In this document: positions 33,003 to 41,606 of the stretch, one piece after another
Layout of the letters: each line of letters begins with the position of its first letter
How positions within the stretch are numbered: the first letter of the stretch is position 1
From: Elusimicrobiota bacterium
Lineage (GTDB): Bacteria; Elusimicrobiota; Elusimicrobia; UBA1565; UBA9628
Assembly: GCA_016207605.1 (NCBI GenBank)
Contig: JACQPJ010000023.1
Span: 1 to 63,601, forward strand
DNA length: 63,601 bases
Reading direction: 5' to 3'
Translations under genes and position numbers: made by a program
Notes under the pieces: generated by a model
What the model was told of the DNA's origin: nothing
What the model saw: the letters and a program-made list of their open reading frames with translations, nothing else
Databases searched by the model: none

Positions 33003-33800
33003 TTAGCTCGGGGAGGCGCGGTCCTTGAGCGTCCCCAATAGCGCCGCGATGGGGTCGTAGAGGAAGCCGGGCAGCGCGGGCCACAGGAACCGGGCCGGGT
33101 AGGACAGCGGCCAGGGAAAATGGACGACGCGCCGGCGCGCGTCCAGGCCGCGCAGGACCGCGGCCGCCCCGTCCTCGGTCTCCATCAGGAAGGGCATCGC
33201 GCGGGGATCGCGCCGGTTCGTGATCTCGCTTTTGACGAAGCCCGGGCAGACCGCGCACACCGCCACGCCGGTCCCGCGCAGGTCCACGCGCGCCGACTCC
33301 AGGAGCGTCAGCAGGGCCGCCTTGCTCGCGCAGTAGGGCCCGGTCCGCGGCAGGCCGCGCAAGGCGGCCAGGCTGGAGATGCCCGCGATCAGGCCGGAGC
33401 CCCGCGCGGCCATCCCGGGGATGACGGCCTCCAGCCAGCGCGCCGCTCCCAGGACGTTGACGTCGAAGGTCCGGCGCACGGCCTCGGCGGAGAACGCGCG
33501 CGCGTTCATCGGCGCGCTGATCCCCGCGTTGAGCACCGCCCAGTCCAGCCCGCCCCAGGCGGCGGCGATCGCGGCGTAGTGAGCCCGGACCTCGCCGTCG
33601 TCCGTCACGGAGCCGGGCAGGGCCAGGGCCTCTCCCCCCGCCTCGCGCACCAGCTTGGCGGTTTCTTCCAGGCGCTCGGCCCGCCGTCCGGTCACGGCCA
33701 CGCGCCACCCCCGCCGCCCCATCAGGACGGCCAGGGCGCGCCCCAGCCCGGACGTCGCGCCCGTCACCACGGCGCGGATTGGCCCCGGCGCGTCGCTCAC
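33003..33800 (-). CDS. short-chain dehydrogenase/reductase
   Basis: 265 residues: Rossmann TGATSGLGRA (NADP-type TGxxxGxG), NAGIS, catalytic Ser in GISSLAAL and YCASK (YxxxK). A hydrophobic C-terminal segment 'RFLWPALPGFLYDPIAALLG' suggests membrane association, as in sphingolipid- or retinol-type SDRs. Substrate unknown. GTG start 6 nt after TAGAAT, leaderless-like. Confidence 0.88.
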   Translation of the reverse strand: MSDAPGPIRAVVTGATSGLGRALAVLMGRRGWRVAVTGRRAERLEETAKLVREAGGEALALPGSVTDDGEVRAHYAAIAAAWGGLDWAVLNAGISAPMNARAFSAEAVRRTFDVNVLGAARWLEAVIPGMAARGSGLIAGISSLAALRGLPRTGPYCASKAALLTLLESARVDLRGTGVAVCAVCPGFVKSEITNRRDPRAMPFLMETEDGAAAVLRGLDARRRVVHFPWPLSYPARFLWPALPGFLYDPIAALLGTLKDRASPS

Positions 33801-33845
33801 GCCGCGATTCTAATGAACTCGGCCCCGCCTCGTCCACGTCGTCCC

Positions 33846-33884
33846 GGGCCTTTCGTCCTAGGACGTCCTAGGCCTAAAGACCCA
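33846..33884. repeat. inverted pair of the GGGCC-TTT-GTCCTA motif
   Basis: GGGCCTTTCGTCCTA (33846-33860) and, reversed, TGGGTCTTTAGGCCT (33884-33870) flank GGACGTCCTAGG. The next TATAAT is at 33907-33912, upstream of the exported-protein operon. Confidence 0.6.
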
Positions 33885-33927
33885 GGCGGCGCCCCCGCCC
33901 CCGGCGTATAATCGCTACAATAGGAAC

Positions 33928-36198
33928 ATGAGGAACACGCGCGCGGTCGCTGTCGCCGTCGCTTTCGTCCTGACGCTCGGCGCGGGGCGTCTTTTTGCGT
34001 CGCTCGTCGAGGGGCGGGTGACCGAAGGGCAGCCTGGCGGCCCGGGCGCCATCCCCGGGCTGCCGGCGCCGCAGAATGATCCCACGGAGCAACCCGACCT
34101 GACGGACCAGCGGACTTTGCAGGTCGACACGCTGCGGTCTATTCCCTCGCTTGTCGTTCCCGGAGACTCGACGCGGCGCGCGCAAGACAGCCCGGCCGGC
34201 GCCGCCGGGTTAAAGGAGCGCCCTGCCGCTGGCGGCGCGGCGGCGCGCCCGCCGCGGGCCGCGCGCTTCGAAAAGACGGTGACCCGCAGCGCCCAAGAAC
34301 AGAGAAAATTGGGCGGCATTCCGGGGCGCAAGCCGGCGCTCGCGCCGAAGGCGCCGGCGGAGGCCGTCGCGGAGTCCGCCGGGATCGACCTCTCCGCGGC
34401 GCAGGCCGCCTCCCAGGGGCCGCAGAGCCGGACCGCGACCGGGCTCGCGCGCCTTTACGACGCGGATGAGGTCCGGGGCGCTTTCGGCGCGCTCGGCGTC
34501 CTGGGCGGCGAGCAGAGCGTCGGCGATCGAATCGCGCAGTTGACCTCCATTGCCAATTCCAACCGCGTTCCCGCCGAGCGCGCGCCCAAGCTGTATCAGG
34601 CGGCGATCAAGCTGGCCGAAGACAGCCTGCCCGCGCCGGTCGCGGCGCAATACGTCGCCGTCGTGCGCCGCTACGCCGAGCTCAAGGCGGCGGCCGCTCT
34701 GCCCGCTTTCGTGGAGCGGACGTACCAGGCCGCGGCCTCGGCCGGCTCCGATCCGCACGCGGGCCGGCGGGTCGAGGGCCAGTGGAAGGCCGCCGACCAA
34801 TGGGGCGCCCTGCTCGGGCATCCCTGGATCGCCAACCGCTCCATTTTAGAGGCCGACGTCCGCCGCGTGCTCTCCGTCGCCTCGGCCCCCGGCGCCGCGG
34901 CCCCGTCCGTTCCCCACGTTCACGTCAATCCACGTCCCAACGTCGACGGCTCTTGGTCCTTGGAGGGCTTCGCGGGCGGGGGCGTGGAGCGCGTCCAGCC
35001 TGGGGCCGTCGCGAGCTTGGGGTCCGTCCCGGAGCTTGCCTCCGCCCCGGATGCGTCCGCCGCGGCGGCGCGTGAAAAATTCACGCCCGCCCCGAACGCC
35101 GAGAATCTCGCCCGCGCGGCTTTCAGGGACCCCGCGGCCGTTGCGCTTTACGCGGCGCGGGCCGCCCGCGAGGCGCTGAGGCGTCCGGTTTCCTATCCAT
35201 TGGACCAGGACGGGGGACGCCGAGCCCTGGAGAAGGACGCGCGCTTTGGGACTTTGGCCGCCTTGGCGGCGTCCGAGGCGGGAGCCGGGTTCGCCGCGGC
35301 CAGGCGCGTCGGCGGCGTCCGCAAGTCTTTCGACGCGCTGGCGCGCGCGGCCGAGGCCGTTCAGGGGCTCACGGGACAAGACGACGCGGGCAGGAGGGTC
35401 GCGTCCCTGCGGGCGGCCTTCGAGGCGCGGGTCAAAGCCGAGGTCTTGGGGTCGGAGGACGGGCTTGCGCCCGGCATGGCGTCCGCGCTCCTGGAGGAAG
35501 GCCAGGCCGCGTATTGGGCAGGGCGTTTGCGCGGAGAAGCCGAGCGCGAGCTTTACGAGCGCGTGCGGCGTTCGCAGACCGGGCCGGGCTTGATCGTGAT
35601 CGGCGACGCCGACGGCGCCGGGGCGGCGGCCGCCCGGCGCATGATCGCGGGCGGGGCCAAGGCCCTCGCGGCCGTCGCGTCGGGCGGACGGCTTTGGGCC
35701 TTCGCTTCCGGCGTGGACCTCGCCGCGAATTTCGCGCCGACCCGGGACGGCGGCTTCCTCGAGCTGTCGTTTGCGCGCGGCGGCGAGGAGCTGGCCCGGC
35801 GCCTGGACGCGCTGGGTCTGCCCGCGACCCGCGCCGGCGAGGGCGTGCGCGCCTCGCTGGGCGGGCAGGACCTGCCTCGCGGCGCCGAGGAACTGGCCGA
35901 TTTGGCCGCCGGGGCCCTGGCCGCCGCGTCCTCCGCCGGAGTCGGGCCGGAGGCGGGCCTCGCGGCGCGCCAGGCCGGCGACTTGATCGCGGAACTGCGC
36001 CGGCATCCGGAGGGCTCTCCTCTGGCGAGGGATTTCGACGGTCATCCCGCCGCCCTTTTGGCGCCGCCCGTCGCGTCCGTGGGCGGCTATGAGCTGGTCC
36101 GCTTCCGCGCGGCGCGGGTCGCCCGCCGGCCTCCCGCGGACTGGGCCGCCCTGCGCGATCCGGACACGGGCCTGCTCGCCGCCGTCGTCGCGAGATGA
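33928..36198 (+). CDS. large exported alanine-rich protein, unknown function
   Basis: 756 residues; signal peptide 1-24 (AFVLTLGAGRLFASL). Disordered Pro/Ala/Arg region to about 150, then helical segments and a C-terminal mixed domain with 'QTGPGLIVIGDADGAGAAAARRMIAGGAKALAAVASGGRLWAFASGVDL' (about 550-600), a stretch that looks like a nucleotide-binding or pseudo-catalytic unit. No family recognised. First of a two-gene operon; ends 4 bp inside the next gene. Confidence 0.72.
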   Translation: MRNTRAVAVAVAFVLTLGAGRLFASLVEGRVTEGQPGGPGAIPGLPAPQNDPTEQPDLTDQRTLQVDTLRSIPSLVVPGDSTRRAQDSPAGAAGLKERPAAGGAAARPPRAARFEKTVTRSAQEQRKLGGIPGRKPALAPKAPAEAVAESAGIDLSAAQAASQGPQSRTATGLARLYDADEVRGAFGALGVLGGEQSVGDRIAQLTSIANSNRVPAERAPKLYQAAIKLAEDSLPAPVAAQYVAVVRRYAELKAAAALPAFVERTYQAAASAGSDPHAGRRVEGQWKAADQWGALLGHPWIANRSILEADVRRVLSVASAPGAAAPSVPHVHVNPRPNVDGSWSLEGFAGGGVERVQPGAVASLGSVPELASAPDASAAAAREKFTPAPNAENLARAAFRDPAAVALYAARAAREALRRPVSYPLDQDGGRRALEKDARFGTLAALAASEAGAGFAAARRVGGVRKSFDALARAAEAVQGLTGQDDAGRRVASLRAAFEARVKAEVLGSEDGLAPGMASALLEEGQAAYWAGRLRGEAERELYERVRRSQTGPGLIVIGDADGAGAAAARRMIAGGAKALAAVASGGRLWAFASGVDLAANFAPTRDGGFLELSFARGGEELARRLDALGLPATRAGEGVRASLGGQDLPRGAEELADLAAGALAAASSAGVGPEAGLAARQAGDLIAELRRHPEGSPLARDFDGHPAALLAPPVASVGGYELVRFRAARVARRPPADWAALRDPDTGLLAAVVAR

Positions 36199-38012
36199 GC
36201 GCGGCGTTCGCCGCCCTCTTCGTCGTCCTTGCCGCGCCCGGCCGCGCGGCTCTTGATTCGCGCCTGGCGGCCGCGCCCGAGCCGGAGCCCGGGGTTTTTC
36301 GCGGCCTGGCGCTGAGCCTGGGGCCGGGCCGGCCGACGTGCGGGCGCGCGACCTTCGACCGGGTCCAGGCGGCGGGCGGCGGCCTGGTCTTCGTCGTGGA
36401 CGCCGCGGGCCCGGGCGACGAGGAGGCCGTCCGGCTTTCGCAGGCCGTGGTGGCGCGGCGCGGCGGCTTGAGCGGCTTTGCCGCGGCGGCGGCCAGGCGC
36501 CACGGCGTGCCGGCGGTGGCGCTGGGACGCGGGGTCTGGGACCCCGCGGGGCCGTCGCTGTCGCTGTCGGAGTCCGTGCCGGGGAAGGCGTTCCTCGTGG
36601 AGGGCGTCGCGGTCCGGGTCGCGTCGGGCGAGCGCGAGCGCGTCCTGCGCGAAGGCGGCGCGGTCTGCGTGGACCCCGCAGCCGGGACCGTGAGCCTGCC
36701 TCCGGCGGAGCAGGCCGAGGCGGCGGTCGCCGCGGCTCAGGCGGCCCTGGCCTACGACGGTCTGCGCGATGCCGGCGCGCTGGAGCGCTGGCTGGAGGCC
36801 GAGCCGGGCGCGGCGGCGGCGCTGGCCGCGGAGCTGGCGCCGCGCGCGCTCGAGGGCGGCGTCGCCCCGGCTGACCTGGCGCGCCTCATGAGGGCGGCGC
36901 GGGCGTCGGCCGGGCCGCGCCAGGCGGGCGTGGACGCGGCGGCGCGGCGGGCCTGGGCCCGGGCGGCGCGGCGCGCGGCCGCCGCCCTCGCCTCCTGCCC
37001 CGCCGACGCCGCAGCCGCTCCGACGGCCGCCGCCCTGGAGCGCGTGTCCGCGGCGGCCCGCGGGATCGCGGCCCGGGCGGCGGCGGCCGGACGGGCGCTG
37101 GGGGCGGGCGACGAGGGCGTGGCGGCGGCGGCGCGCGCCTGCCTGACGGCCGCGCGGCGCCGGCGGCGCTCGGTTCCGGCGTCGGTCTTGACGCTGGAGG
37201 AGGCCGCGGCCGCGGCGGGGGCCGACCGCGTCTTGGCGGCGGAGCTCCCGGACGGCGCGTGGAGCGACTTCGTCGCCCAGAACGGGCTGTCCTCGCATTT
37301 TGCCCGGCTCCTGCCCGACGCCTCCTTGGACCTGCGGCGCAAGTCGGAGCGTCTGCGCGCCCGCATCCTGGAAGGGCGTCTTCCTCCCGACTCCCCGGCC
37401 GGCCGCGCCGCCTTGGCGGCCGCGGCGGGCGGCTCCTGCCTGGTGATCGGCGAGGACGTCACGCTCCAGGCCCCGGCGGGCGAGGTCCTGCGCGCGGTGG
37501 TCGAGGTTTGGGCCGCCTCCTGGGAGCCGGGGCCGCTGGGCGCGCGCCTGCGCGCGGGCCGCGGGGCCGACATCGCGGGCCGCGTCCGCGTGGAGCGCCT
37601 GCGGCCGGCGGAGGTCTCGGGACTGGCCTTCTCGCGCGACCCGGGCTCGGGGCTGCGCGGGCGGGTGGTCGTGGAAGCCGCGCCCGGCGGAGTGGACGGC
37701 CTGCTCTCCGGCTCCGCGCCGGCCGACCGCTGGGCCCTCGACGCCCGCGACGGCCGCGCGCGGGAGGCCGTCGTCGCGGGCGCCAGGCCCGCCTTGTCGC
37801 CGGAGCGCCTGGCCCGCGTCGCGCGCCTGGCGCGCGGGCTGGACGCCTGGAGCGGCGGCGGCGTGGAGCTGGCCTTCTCCTTCGATGGGCCGCGGCTGCG
37901 CGTCCACCACGTCCGGCCTCTGGAGCCGCCGCGCCTGCCGGCTCCGGCCGCCGACCCGTTCAGTCCGCGGCCGGAAGCGGAGGCTCTGTCCGTGCGTCCC
38001 GTGCGTCCCTAA
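36195..38012 (+). CDS. exported PEP-synthase/PPDK-like protein, probably a pseudoenzyme
   Basis: 605 residues with a signal peptide (1-19). The N-terminal part (about 35-125) reads like the swivelling PEP-utiliser domain, but the catalytic-His motif (G-G-x-x-S-H-A) is GGLSGFAAAAARRHGVPAVAL, with Gly in place of His. The C-terminal part (about 420-585) resembles the ATP-binding half of PEP synthase: 'VSGLAFSRDPGSGLRGRVVVEAAPGGVDGLLSG' and a terminal 'VELAFSFDG...RVHHVRPL'. The order of domains is reversed relative to PpsA. Coupled to the exported protein upstream. Confidence 0.66.
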   Translation: MSAAFAALFVVLAAPGRAALDSRLAAAPEPEPGVFRGLALSLGPGRPTCGRATFDRVQAAGGGLVFVVDAAGPGDEEAVRLSQAVVARRGGLSGFAAAAARRHGVPAVALGRGVWDPAGPSLSLSESVPGKAFLVEGVAVRVASGERERVLREGGAVCVDPAAGTVSLPPAEQAEAAVAAAQAALAYDGLRDAGALERWLEAEPGAAAALAAELAPRALEGGVAPADLARLMRAARASAGPRQAGVDAAARRAWARAARRAAAALASCPADAAAAPTAAALERVSAAARGIAARAAAAGRALGAGDEGVAAAARACLTAARRRRRSVPASVLTLEEAAAAAGADRVLAAELPDGAWSDFVAQNGLSSHFARLLPDASLDLRRKSERLRARILEGRLPPDSPAGRAALAAAAGGSCLVIGEDVTLQAPAGEVLRAVVEVWAASWEPGPLGARLRAGRGADIAGRVRVERLRPAEVSGLAFSRDPGSGLRGRVVVEAAPGGVDGLLSGSAPADRWALDARDGRAREAVVAGARPALSPERLARVARLARGLDAWSGGGVELAFSFDGPRLRVHHVRPLEPPRLPAPAADPFSPRPEAEALSVRPVRP

Positions 38013-39435
38013 AGCGCAGCAGCGCTTTCAGCTCGGCCAGCTCCTCCGAGTCGAAAAAGCCAAAGAGGCGCAGGCCCAGCGGGTAGGCGGCAAGCAGCGC
38101 CGTCCGGGCGCCCAGGCCCAGCCGCGCGCCCGCGATCCAGAGGGCCGCGGTCCAGGCGCCCAGGAGGAGCAGGCGTCTTCCTTCATAGGGCACGGGCCGG
38201 CGGCCCAGGGCCCACACCGCCGCGGCCATGCCCGCGTAGGCCAGGAGCGTGGCCCAGGCCGCGCCCATGATCCCCCAGCGCGGGATGAGCAGGAAGTTGG
38301 CGCCGACGTTGAGGGCGGCCCCGGCCCAGGTCGCCAGTCCCACCGACGCGGTGCGCCTCTCGATGAGCAAGGGCGCCAGCATCACGAAGTAGAACCCGTT
38401 GAAGAGGTAGCCCAGGGTCACGACGGGCACGACGCGCAGGCCGTCCCAGTAGGCGGGATGGAAGAGGGGGCGCCCCGCGAAGATCGGGGCCGTGACCGCG
38501 GGCTCGACGAAATGCGCGATCGCCAGGAACGTCCAGGCCGCGATCGCGGCGAAGTAGGTGAGCACCCGCGCGATCAGGCGGTCCACGTCGGGCCGCGACG
38601 CGCGCTCGAGCACGAAGGGCTTCCAGGCCTGGTCGAACATCCCCACGACGAGCATCATCAGCACGCCCAGCTTGTAGCAGTTGCCGTAGAGGCCCGCGGC
38701 CGGCAGGCCCGCCAGGCGCGCGAGGAGGGGGCGGTCGGCCACCTGGACGATCATGGAGCCCAGCCCGGCCAGCGCCAGGGGCAGGCCGAAGAGCAGCAGC
38801 TCGCGCACGCGCCGGAGGTCGGGACGCGAGACGCGCGCCGCGGTCAGCGGGGCCAGCAGGGCCAGGCCGGCGGCCGAGGCGGCCAGATTGGCCAGGAACA
38901 CGCCGCGCACGCCCAGCCCCAGGCCGCGCACGAAAATCCAGGCGAGGACCAGGTTCAAGGTCAGGCCCGCGAGCTTGACGCCCGCGTAGGCCGGCGCGCG
39001 GTGGGCGCCCCGCAGTTCCGCGTAGGGCACGAGCGCCAGCGCGTCGAGCGCGAGGATTCCGGCCGCGCAGCGCACCACGTCGGCGAACTCGGAAGGGATG
39101 CCGATGAGGCGCGCCGCGGAGCCGGCGCAGGCGTAGAGGCCGGTCGAGACGGCGAGCGCGGCCGCGCCCACGCAGGCCAAGGCCCCGCCGAAGGCGGCGC
39201 CGTCGGGCCCGCCGTCGCGCCGCCCCAGGCGCAGGTAGGCGACGTCGAGCCCCAGGCCGTAGAGCACGGCGAGGAAGGCGACGTAGGCGTAGACCGTCTG
39301 CACGACGCCGCTCTGCGCGCGGTCGAGCAGGTGGGTGAAGAGCGGGACGAGCAGGAAGCTGAGCAGCCGCCCGAGGACCGTGGAGAGCCCGTAGACCGCG
39401 CTTTCTCGCGCCAAGCCACGCAGCTCGCGGAACAT
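37960..39435 (-). CDS. polysaccharide flippase (MVF/Wzx-like)
   Basis: 491 residues, 14 predicted membrane helices. 'ESAVYGLSTVLGRLLSFLLVPLFTHLLDRAQSG' at the N terminus is typical of O-antigen/oligosaccharide translocases (Wzx, MurJ/MATE superfamily), which move lipid-linked glycans across the inner membrane. I chose ATG 39435, since homologues start at this point and a GATACC box lies just upstream. The 3' end overlaps the convergent PEP-synthase-like gene by 53 bp. Confidence 0.82.
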   Translation of the reverse strand: MFRELRGLARESAVYGLSTVLGRLLSFLLVPLFTHLLDRAQSGVVQTVYAYVAFLAVLYGLGLDVAYLRLGRRDGGPDGAAFGGALACVGAAALAVSTGLYACAGSAARLIGIPSEFADVVRCAAGILALDALALVPYAELRGAHRAPAYAGVKLAGLTLNLVLAWIFVRGLGLGVRGVFLANLAASAAGLALLAPLTAARVSRPDLRRVRELLLFGLPLALAGLGSMIVQVADRPLLARLAGLPAAGLYGNCYKLGVLMMLVVGMFDQAWKPFVLERASRPDVDRLIARVLTYFAAIAAWTFLAIAHFVEPAVTAPIFAGRPLFHPAYWDGLRVVPVVTLGYLFNGFYFVMLAPLLIERRTASVGLATWAGAALNVGANFLLIPRWGIMGAAWATLLAYAGMAAAVWALGRRPVPYEGRRLLLLGAWTAALWIAGARLGLGARTALLAAYPLGLRLFGFFDSEELAELKALLRFRDARDARTEPPLPAAD

Positions 39436-39514
39436 ATCGGGCCATGGTATCATCGCGCCCCCGGCCTTGACAACGGCCCGCCGCCGGGGCATCCTTCCAG
39501 CAGGCAGGAACAGG

Positions 39515-40465
39515 ATGCGTTTTCACGACGATCGCCGCCCCCCTCCCCCGGAGCTGCTCGGTTTGGCCCGGCGCTGGCGCACGGAGCGCCAACTCGGACG
39601 CCTGGCGCGCCTGCCGGCAGCGGCGGCCGGCACGGCGCGCTTCGCGGTGCTGGGCGACGTGGAGCCCTCGCGCTTTTGGATCTGGCGCAGGCTCTTCAAC
39701 CGCGAGGGCGTCTTTCCCCGGCAGATGGCCGCCATACGCGCCGCGCCCGCGGCTTTCGTGGTCCAGCTCGGCGACATGGTCGAGAAAGGCCGGCCAGAGC
39801 GCTACGCGCGCTTCCTGCGCCAGCTTCGGCGCGCGGACTTGGGCCGCCCCTACCTGACGGTGATCGGCAACCACGACCGCTCCCGCCCCAACGGCTCCTC
39901 CCACTCGACCCTCTACCGCCGGCTCTTCGGCCGCGCCAACTACGCCTTCGACCACGCCGGGACCCGCTTCGTGGTCCTGGACTCCAGCGCCCGGCGGCTG
40001 ACCGCGGCCCAGCGGCGCTGGCTGCGCCTGGTCCTGGACGCGCCCGGCCGCAAGGTCGTCTTCACCCACATGCCGCCCGCGCACCTGGGCCTGTGGGGCG
40101 GAGTCGGCCCGGCGCACGCGATCGGAGGGTTCACCGGCGGCGCGCGCGAGTTCTCCGAGATCGTCTCCGCGGCGCGCGTCAGCCGCGTCTACATGGGGCA
40201 TGTCCATGCCTTCGGCGTGCAGGACTATCGGGGCGTGCGCTACGTGCTCACGGGCGGCGGCGGCTCGGCGCTGTTCCCCTCCGGGGCCGCGGACCGCTTC
40301 CACCATTTTCTGGCCGTGGAGTGCGGGCCCGCGGGCGTGCGCGAGCGCGTCCACGCTCTGGACGGCCGCAGCTTCGAGATCCCCGCCGCGCCCGTGATCC
40401 TGCCCGCCCACGACGGCCCGCGCTCCTGGCGGCGCTTTCTGGGCTCGACCTGGGCCGGGGCCTAG
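39515..40465 (+). CDS. calcineurin-like metallophosphoesterase
   Basis: 316 residues from ATG 39515 (AGGAACAGG upstream). Metal-binding motifs in order: FAVLGDVE (usual GDxH, with Glu for His), LGDMVEKG, VIGNHD, TRFVVLDSS, VFTHMPP and MGHVHAFG. Predicted dinuclear metal phosphoesterase; substrate unknown. No signal peptide seen. TTGACA at 39467 is a possible -35. Confidence 0.82.
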   Translation: MRFHDDRRPPPPELLGLARRWRTERQLGRLARLPAAAAGTARFAVLGDVEPSRFWIWRRLFNREGVFPRQMAAIRAAPAAFVVQLGDMVEKGRPERYARFLRQLRRADLGRPYLTVIGNHDRSRPNGSSHSTLYRRLFGRANYAFDHAGTRFVVLDSSARRLTAAQRRWLRLVLDAPGRKVVFTHMPPAHLGLWGGVGPAHAIGGFTGGAREFSEIVSAARVSRVYMGHVHAFGVQDYRGVRYVLTGGGGSALFPSGAADRFHHFLAVECGPAGVRERVHALDGRSFEIPAAPVILPAHDGPRSWRRFLGSTWAGA

Positions 40466-40517
40466 ATGCTATGAGCCTTTCCTCAGCGCATCTGTGCCGC
40501 GTCCGAAGGATCGCGGC

Positions 40518-41570
40518 CTAATCCAAAGACAGGACGGGCCCGCGCCGGACCCAGCCCGCCGCCCGCCGCGCTTCCGGCGCCTCGGCGAGCAGCAGGTCGC
40601 TGTCGAGGTCCACGAATCGGAACAGCCCCGTGCCAAGCGCGACGTGCACGCTCGCGGCCAGTCCCCGCGCGGTCTCGGCCATGCAGCCGATCATCAGCGG
40701 CGCCCCTGCGGCGGCGGCCAGCGCGGCGATCTCCAGGCTTCGCGAGAGGCCGGACTTGGCGAGCTTGACGTTGATCGCGGTGGCTGCGCCCAATTCCAGC
40801 AGGCGCGCGGCCTGCTCCGGCGTCGCCGCGCTCTCGTCGGCCGCCACCAGGATGCCCGCGCGCCGCGCCACGAACGCCAGGGCCCGGAGGTCGTCCTTGG
40901 GGGTGGGCTGCTCCAGCAGGAGCACGTCGCCGCCCTGGCGCCGGACGGCGTCGAGCAGACGCAGGGCGCCCCGCGGGGAAAGGCCTTGGTTGCCGTCCAG
41001 GATGAGGCGGGCGCGCGGCGCGGCCCGGCGCACGGCGCGCACCCGCTCCAGATCGGCCGCCAACGCGCCCCCGACCTTGATCTTGAGCGCGTCGAAACCC
41101 CAGGCCGCGGCCTCGGCCGCCGCCTCCCGCGCGAGGCTGGGATCGTCCCAGGCCGAGATCGTCAGGTCGCTTTTCACGCGCTTCATCCGGCCGCCGAGCC
41201 ACGACGCCAGCGTCGTCCCGGCCTCCGCCGCGAGAGCCGAGAGGAGCGCGGACTCGAACGCCGCGGCCGCGGGCGGGAGCGCTCCCTCGCGGTCCCAGGC
41301 CTCGGCCGCGAGCGCGCGCCAGGCGCGCGCGTCGCGGCCGCGCGAGCGCGCGGCCAAGCGCCGCAGGGCCGCCGCCAGCGCCGGCGCGGAAAGGCGGCGC
41401 ATCGCCAGGGAGGTCGAAGCCTCGCCGTAGCCCTCGGCGCCGCCGTCCAGGCGCAGAGTGATCCCCACGTTCTTCGTGCGTTCCCGCCGGCCCAGCGCGG
41501 TCACGAACGAGCGTCGCAGCGGGGTCTCGATCGTCTCGACGCGCGCGCCGGAGATTCTGGTTCGGCTCAC
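40518..41570 (-). CDS. enolase-superfamily dipeptide epimerase-like protein
   Basis: 350 residues from GTG 41570 (AAGGTGAGGGA upstream). Muconate-lactonising subgroup landmarks: KIKVG (catalytic Lys pair), LDGNQGL, LLEQP, ADES for Mg2+ ligands and NVKLAKSG. These suit L-Ala-D/L-Glu epimerase-type activity on peptidoglycan-derived dipeptides, though substrate specificity in this group cannot be read from motifs alone. Confidence 0.85.
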   Translation of the reverse strand: MSRTRISGARVETIETPLRRSFVTALGRRERTKNVGITLRLDGGAEGYGEASTSLAMRRLSAPALAAALRRLAARSRGRDARAWRALAAEAWDREGALPPAAAAFESALLSALAAEAGTTLASWLGGRMKRVKSDLTISAWDDPSLAREAAAEAAAWGFDALKIKVGGALAADLERVRAVRRAAPRARLILDGNQGLSPRGALRLLDAVRRQGGDVLLLEQPTPKDDLRALAFVARRAGILVAADESAATPEQAARLLELGAATAINVKLAKSGLSRSLEIAALAAAAGAPLMIGCMAETARGLAASVHVALGTGLFRFVDLDSDLLLAEAPEARRAAGWVRRGPVLSLD

Positions 41571-41606
41571 TCCCTCACCTTACCAAATCCGATATAATCC
41601 GGCGCG

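Noticed and set aside
38183..40411. Long minus-strand open frame crossing the flippase and phosphoesterase genes
   Set aside because: Arg/Ala/Gly-rich translation typical of a shadow frame; both underlying genes have clear families.
37885..40521. Plus-strand open frame of more than 850 codons
   Set aside because: Shadow of several real genes in other frames; low-complexity translation.
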